Origin: Gammaproteobacteria bacterium
Lineage (GTDB): Bacteria; Pseudomonadota; Gammaproteobacteria; Pseudomonadales; Pseudohongiellaceae
Assembly: GCA_002730035.1 (NCBI GenBank)
Contig: PBYU01000094.1
Coordinates: 62,001-126,000 of the forward strand
Length of the DNA: 64,000 nucleotides
Reading direction: 5' to 3'
Shown: positions 63,360 through 64,000 of the stretch, piece after piece
Layout of the letters: every line of letters starts with the position of its first letter
Position numbering within the stretch: the stretch's first letter is position 1
The notes under the pieces: model-generated
Seen by the model: only the letters and a program-made list of their open reading frames with translations
Databases searched by the model: none
Told to the model about the DNA's origin: nothing
Position numbers and translations under genes: made by a program

Positions 63360-63484
63360 CTCTATCAGATTCTCCATGTGTCATAGGGCAATATTTATAT
63401 TCCAAAATCACACGTCAAAACCGCGTCAAAGCCTATACAGTTTTATTACTTCTCTGGCTTCCCTGAACACTGGCTACCCTCTGA

Positions 63485-64000
63485 TTACTTCCTTACCCAT
63501 TTCTGCAGGCAACCACCCGACGGACTGACATCACAGCCGCCTGTCAATCCGGCAAAAATATTGCCGCGATTGTCTGCCGCCATACCTTCCGGTCGCGTGC
63601 TGGGCACATAGTATTGCAGAGAGCCGTTGGTGCGCCCGACTCTAATACCAACCTGAAATCCAGGATTACGAGCCATGGCACCGGGCCCGCCTTCCGGTGC
63701 CATCACCGGTCCCGGCAGTCGCGCGCCAGACTCCGAATCGGCGACGACCAGTGTGCCATCATCGAGAACCGTTATCCCACTGGGCCGCCCGAAATGGCGC
63801 CAGTCATCGAGAAAATTCAGATTCTCATCTAGAATCTGCACGCGGTTATTGGAACGGTCTGCCACATACAGGCGGTTCTGCGCATCGTATGCCAATGAAT
63901 GTGGCCCCATGAATTCGCCCGGGCCAGCGCCCATCTTGCCCACCGCTCTAATGAACTCACCCTCCGGTGTGACTACAACCAGTCGGTCACCATCCTGCTG
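63485..64000 (-). CDS. NHL-repeat protein, truncated by window edge
   Basis: Open from 64000 in frame, so the 5' end is outside; a GTG at 63943 is internal. The visible 171 residues have NHL blades MGPHSLAYDAQNRLYVADRS, GRPSGITVLDDGTLVVADSE and GMAADNRGNIFAGLTGGCD, ending LQKWVRK. It resembles the C-terminal half of 47925-49004 (DPHDLKMDSQGRLFVADRGN, RPSGIWIDDNGTIYVADG). Secretion and role as for that paralogue are presumed. Its stop is 125 bases from the quinoprotein start, so they might form one transcript. Confidence 0.85.
   Translation of the reverse strand, partial: QQDGDRLVVVTPEGEFIRAVGKMGAGPGEFMGPHSLAYDAQNRLYVADRSNNRVQILDENLNFLDDWRHFGRPSGITVLDDGTLVVADSESGARLPGPVMAPEGGPGAMARNPGFQVGIRVGRTNGSLQYYVPSTRPEGMAADNRGNIFAGLTGGCDVSPSGGCLQKWVRK

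Overview
The window looks like chromosome of a free-living, aerobic gammaproteobacterium, probably marine. The evidence is a type II homoserine kinase, a class Ia NrdB under a paired NrdR-box site, YchJ and YhhN homologues, a DUF1800/DUF1501 pair, a sulfatase, and an unusual number of PQQ (quinoprotein) dehydrogenases. Genus cannot be read from the sequence. No rRNA, tRNA, CRISPR array, prophage or intact insertion sequence was seen.

Layout. 1-5.2 kb: the 3' part of a quinoprotein dehydrogenase, an acyl-CoA dehydrogenase, a secreted DxQGVW-family protein, membrane-protein scraps and a small VOC protein. 5.5-12.2 kb: a heterodimeric ABC exporter, then a LiaF-like membrane protein with a LytS-type kinase and a LytTR regulator whose frame is cut by an amber codon. 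12.2-18.1 kb: a PEP-synthase/rifampicin-phosphotransferase-like enzyme, two small lipoproteins, thrB and a GrdB/PrdB-like gene that reads through an in-frame UGA followed by a SECIS-like hairpin (a probable selenoprotein). 18.2-28.5 kb: small dimeric alpha/beta-barrel proteins (DUF1330, NIPSNAP, ABM), an exported methyltransferase-like protein, an XRE regulator, a PPOX-fold protein, a secreted one-haem protein and a membrane-bound glucose-dehydrogenase-type quinoprotein (gcd). 28.6-37.6 kb: a decay-rich stretch (broken sensor protein, broken OPT transporter, gene fragments, an inverted-repeat element) around an MFS carrier, an M49 peptidase and nrdB. 38-49 kb: sulfatase, quinoprotein, phosphodiesterase, MFS, a damaged nuclease, YchJ, methyltransferase, SDR, YhhN and an NHL-repeat protein. 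49-64 kb: an exported oxidation cluster of a cytochrome-c/PQQ fusion, a Kelch protein, three lipoprotein quinoproteins, DUF1501/DUF1800, a secreted two-domain VOC protein and a second NHL protein running off the end.

How it fits together. Seven quinoprotein dehydrogenases, all apparently exported or membrane-bound, imply heavy periplasmic oxidation of alcohols, sugars or related compounds feeding the respiratory chain; no PQQ biosynthesis genes are present here. A second theme is gene decay: at least eleven loci carry premature stops, a frameshift duplication, internal deletion or only one end of a recognisable family. The UGA in the GrdB-like gene differs from these because homology continues directly across it, the position is the family's redox Cys/Sec site, and a bacterial SECIS-like hairpin follows at the right distance.
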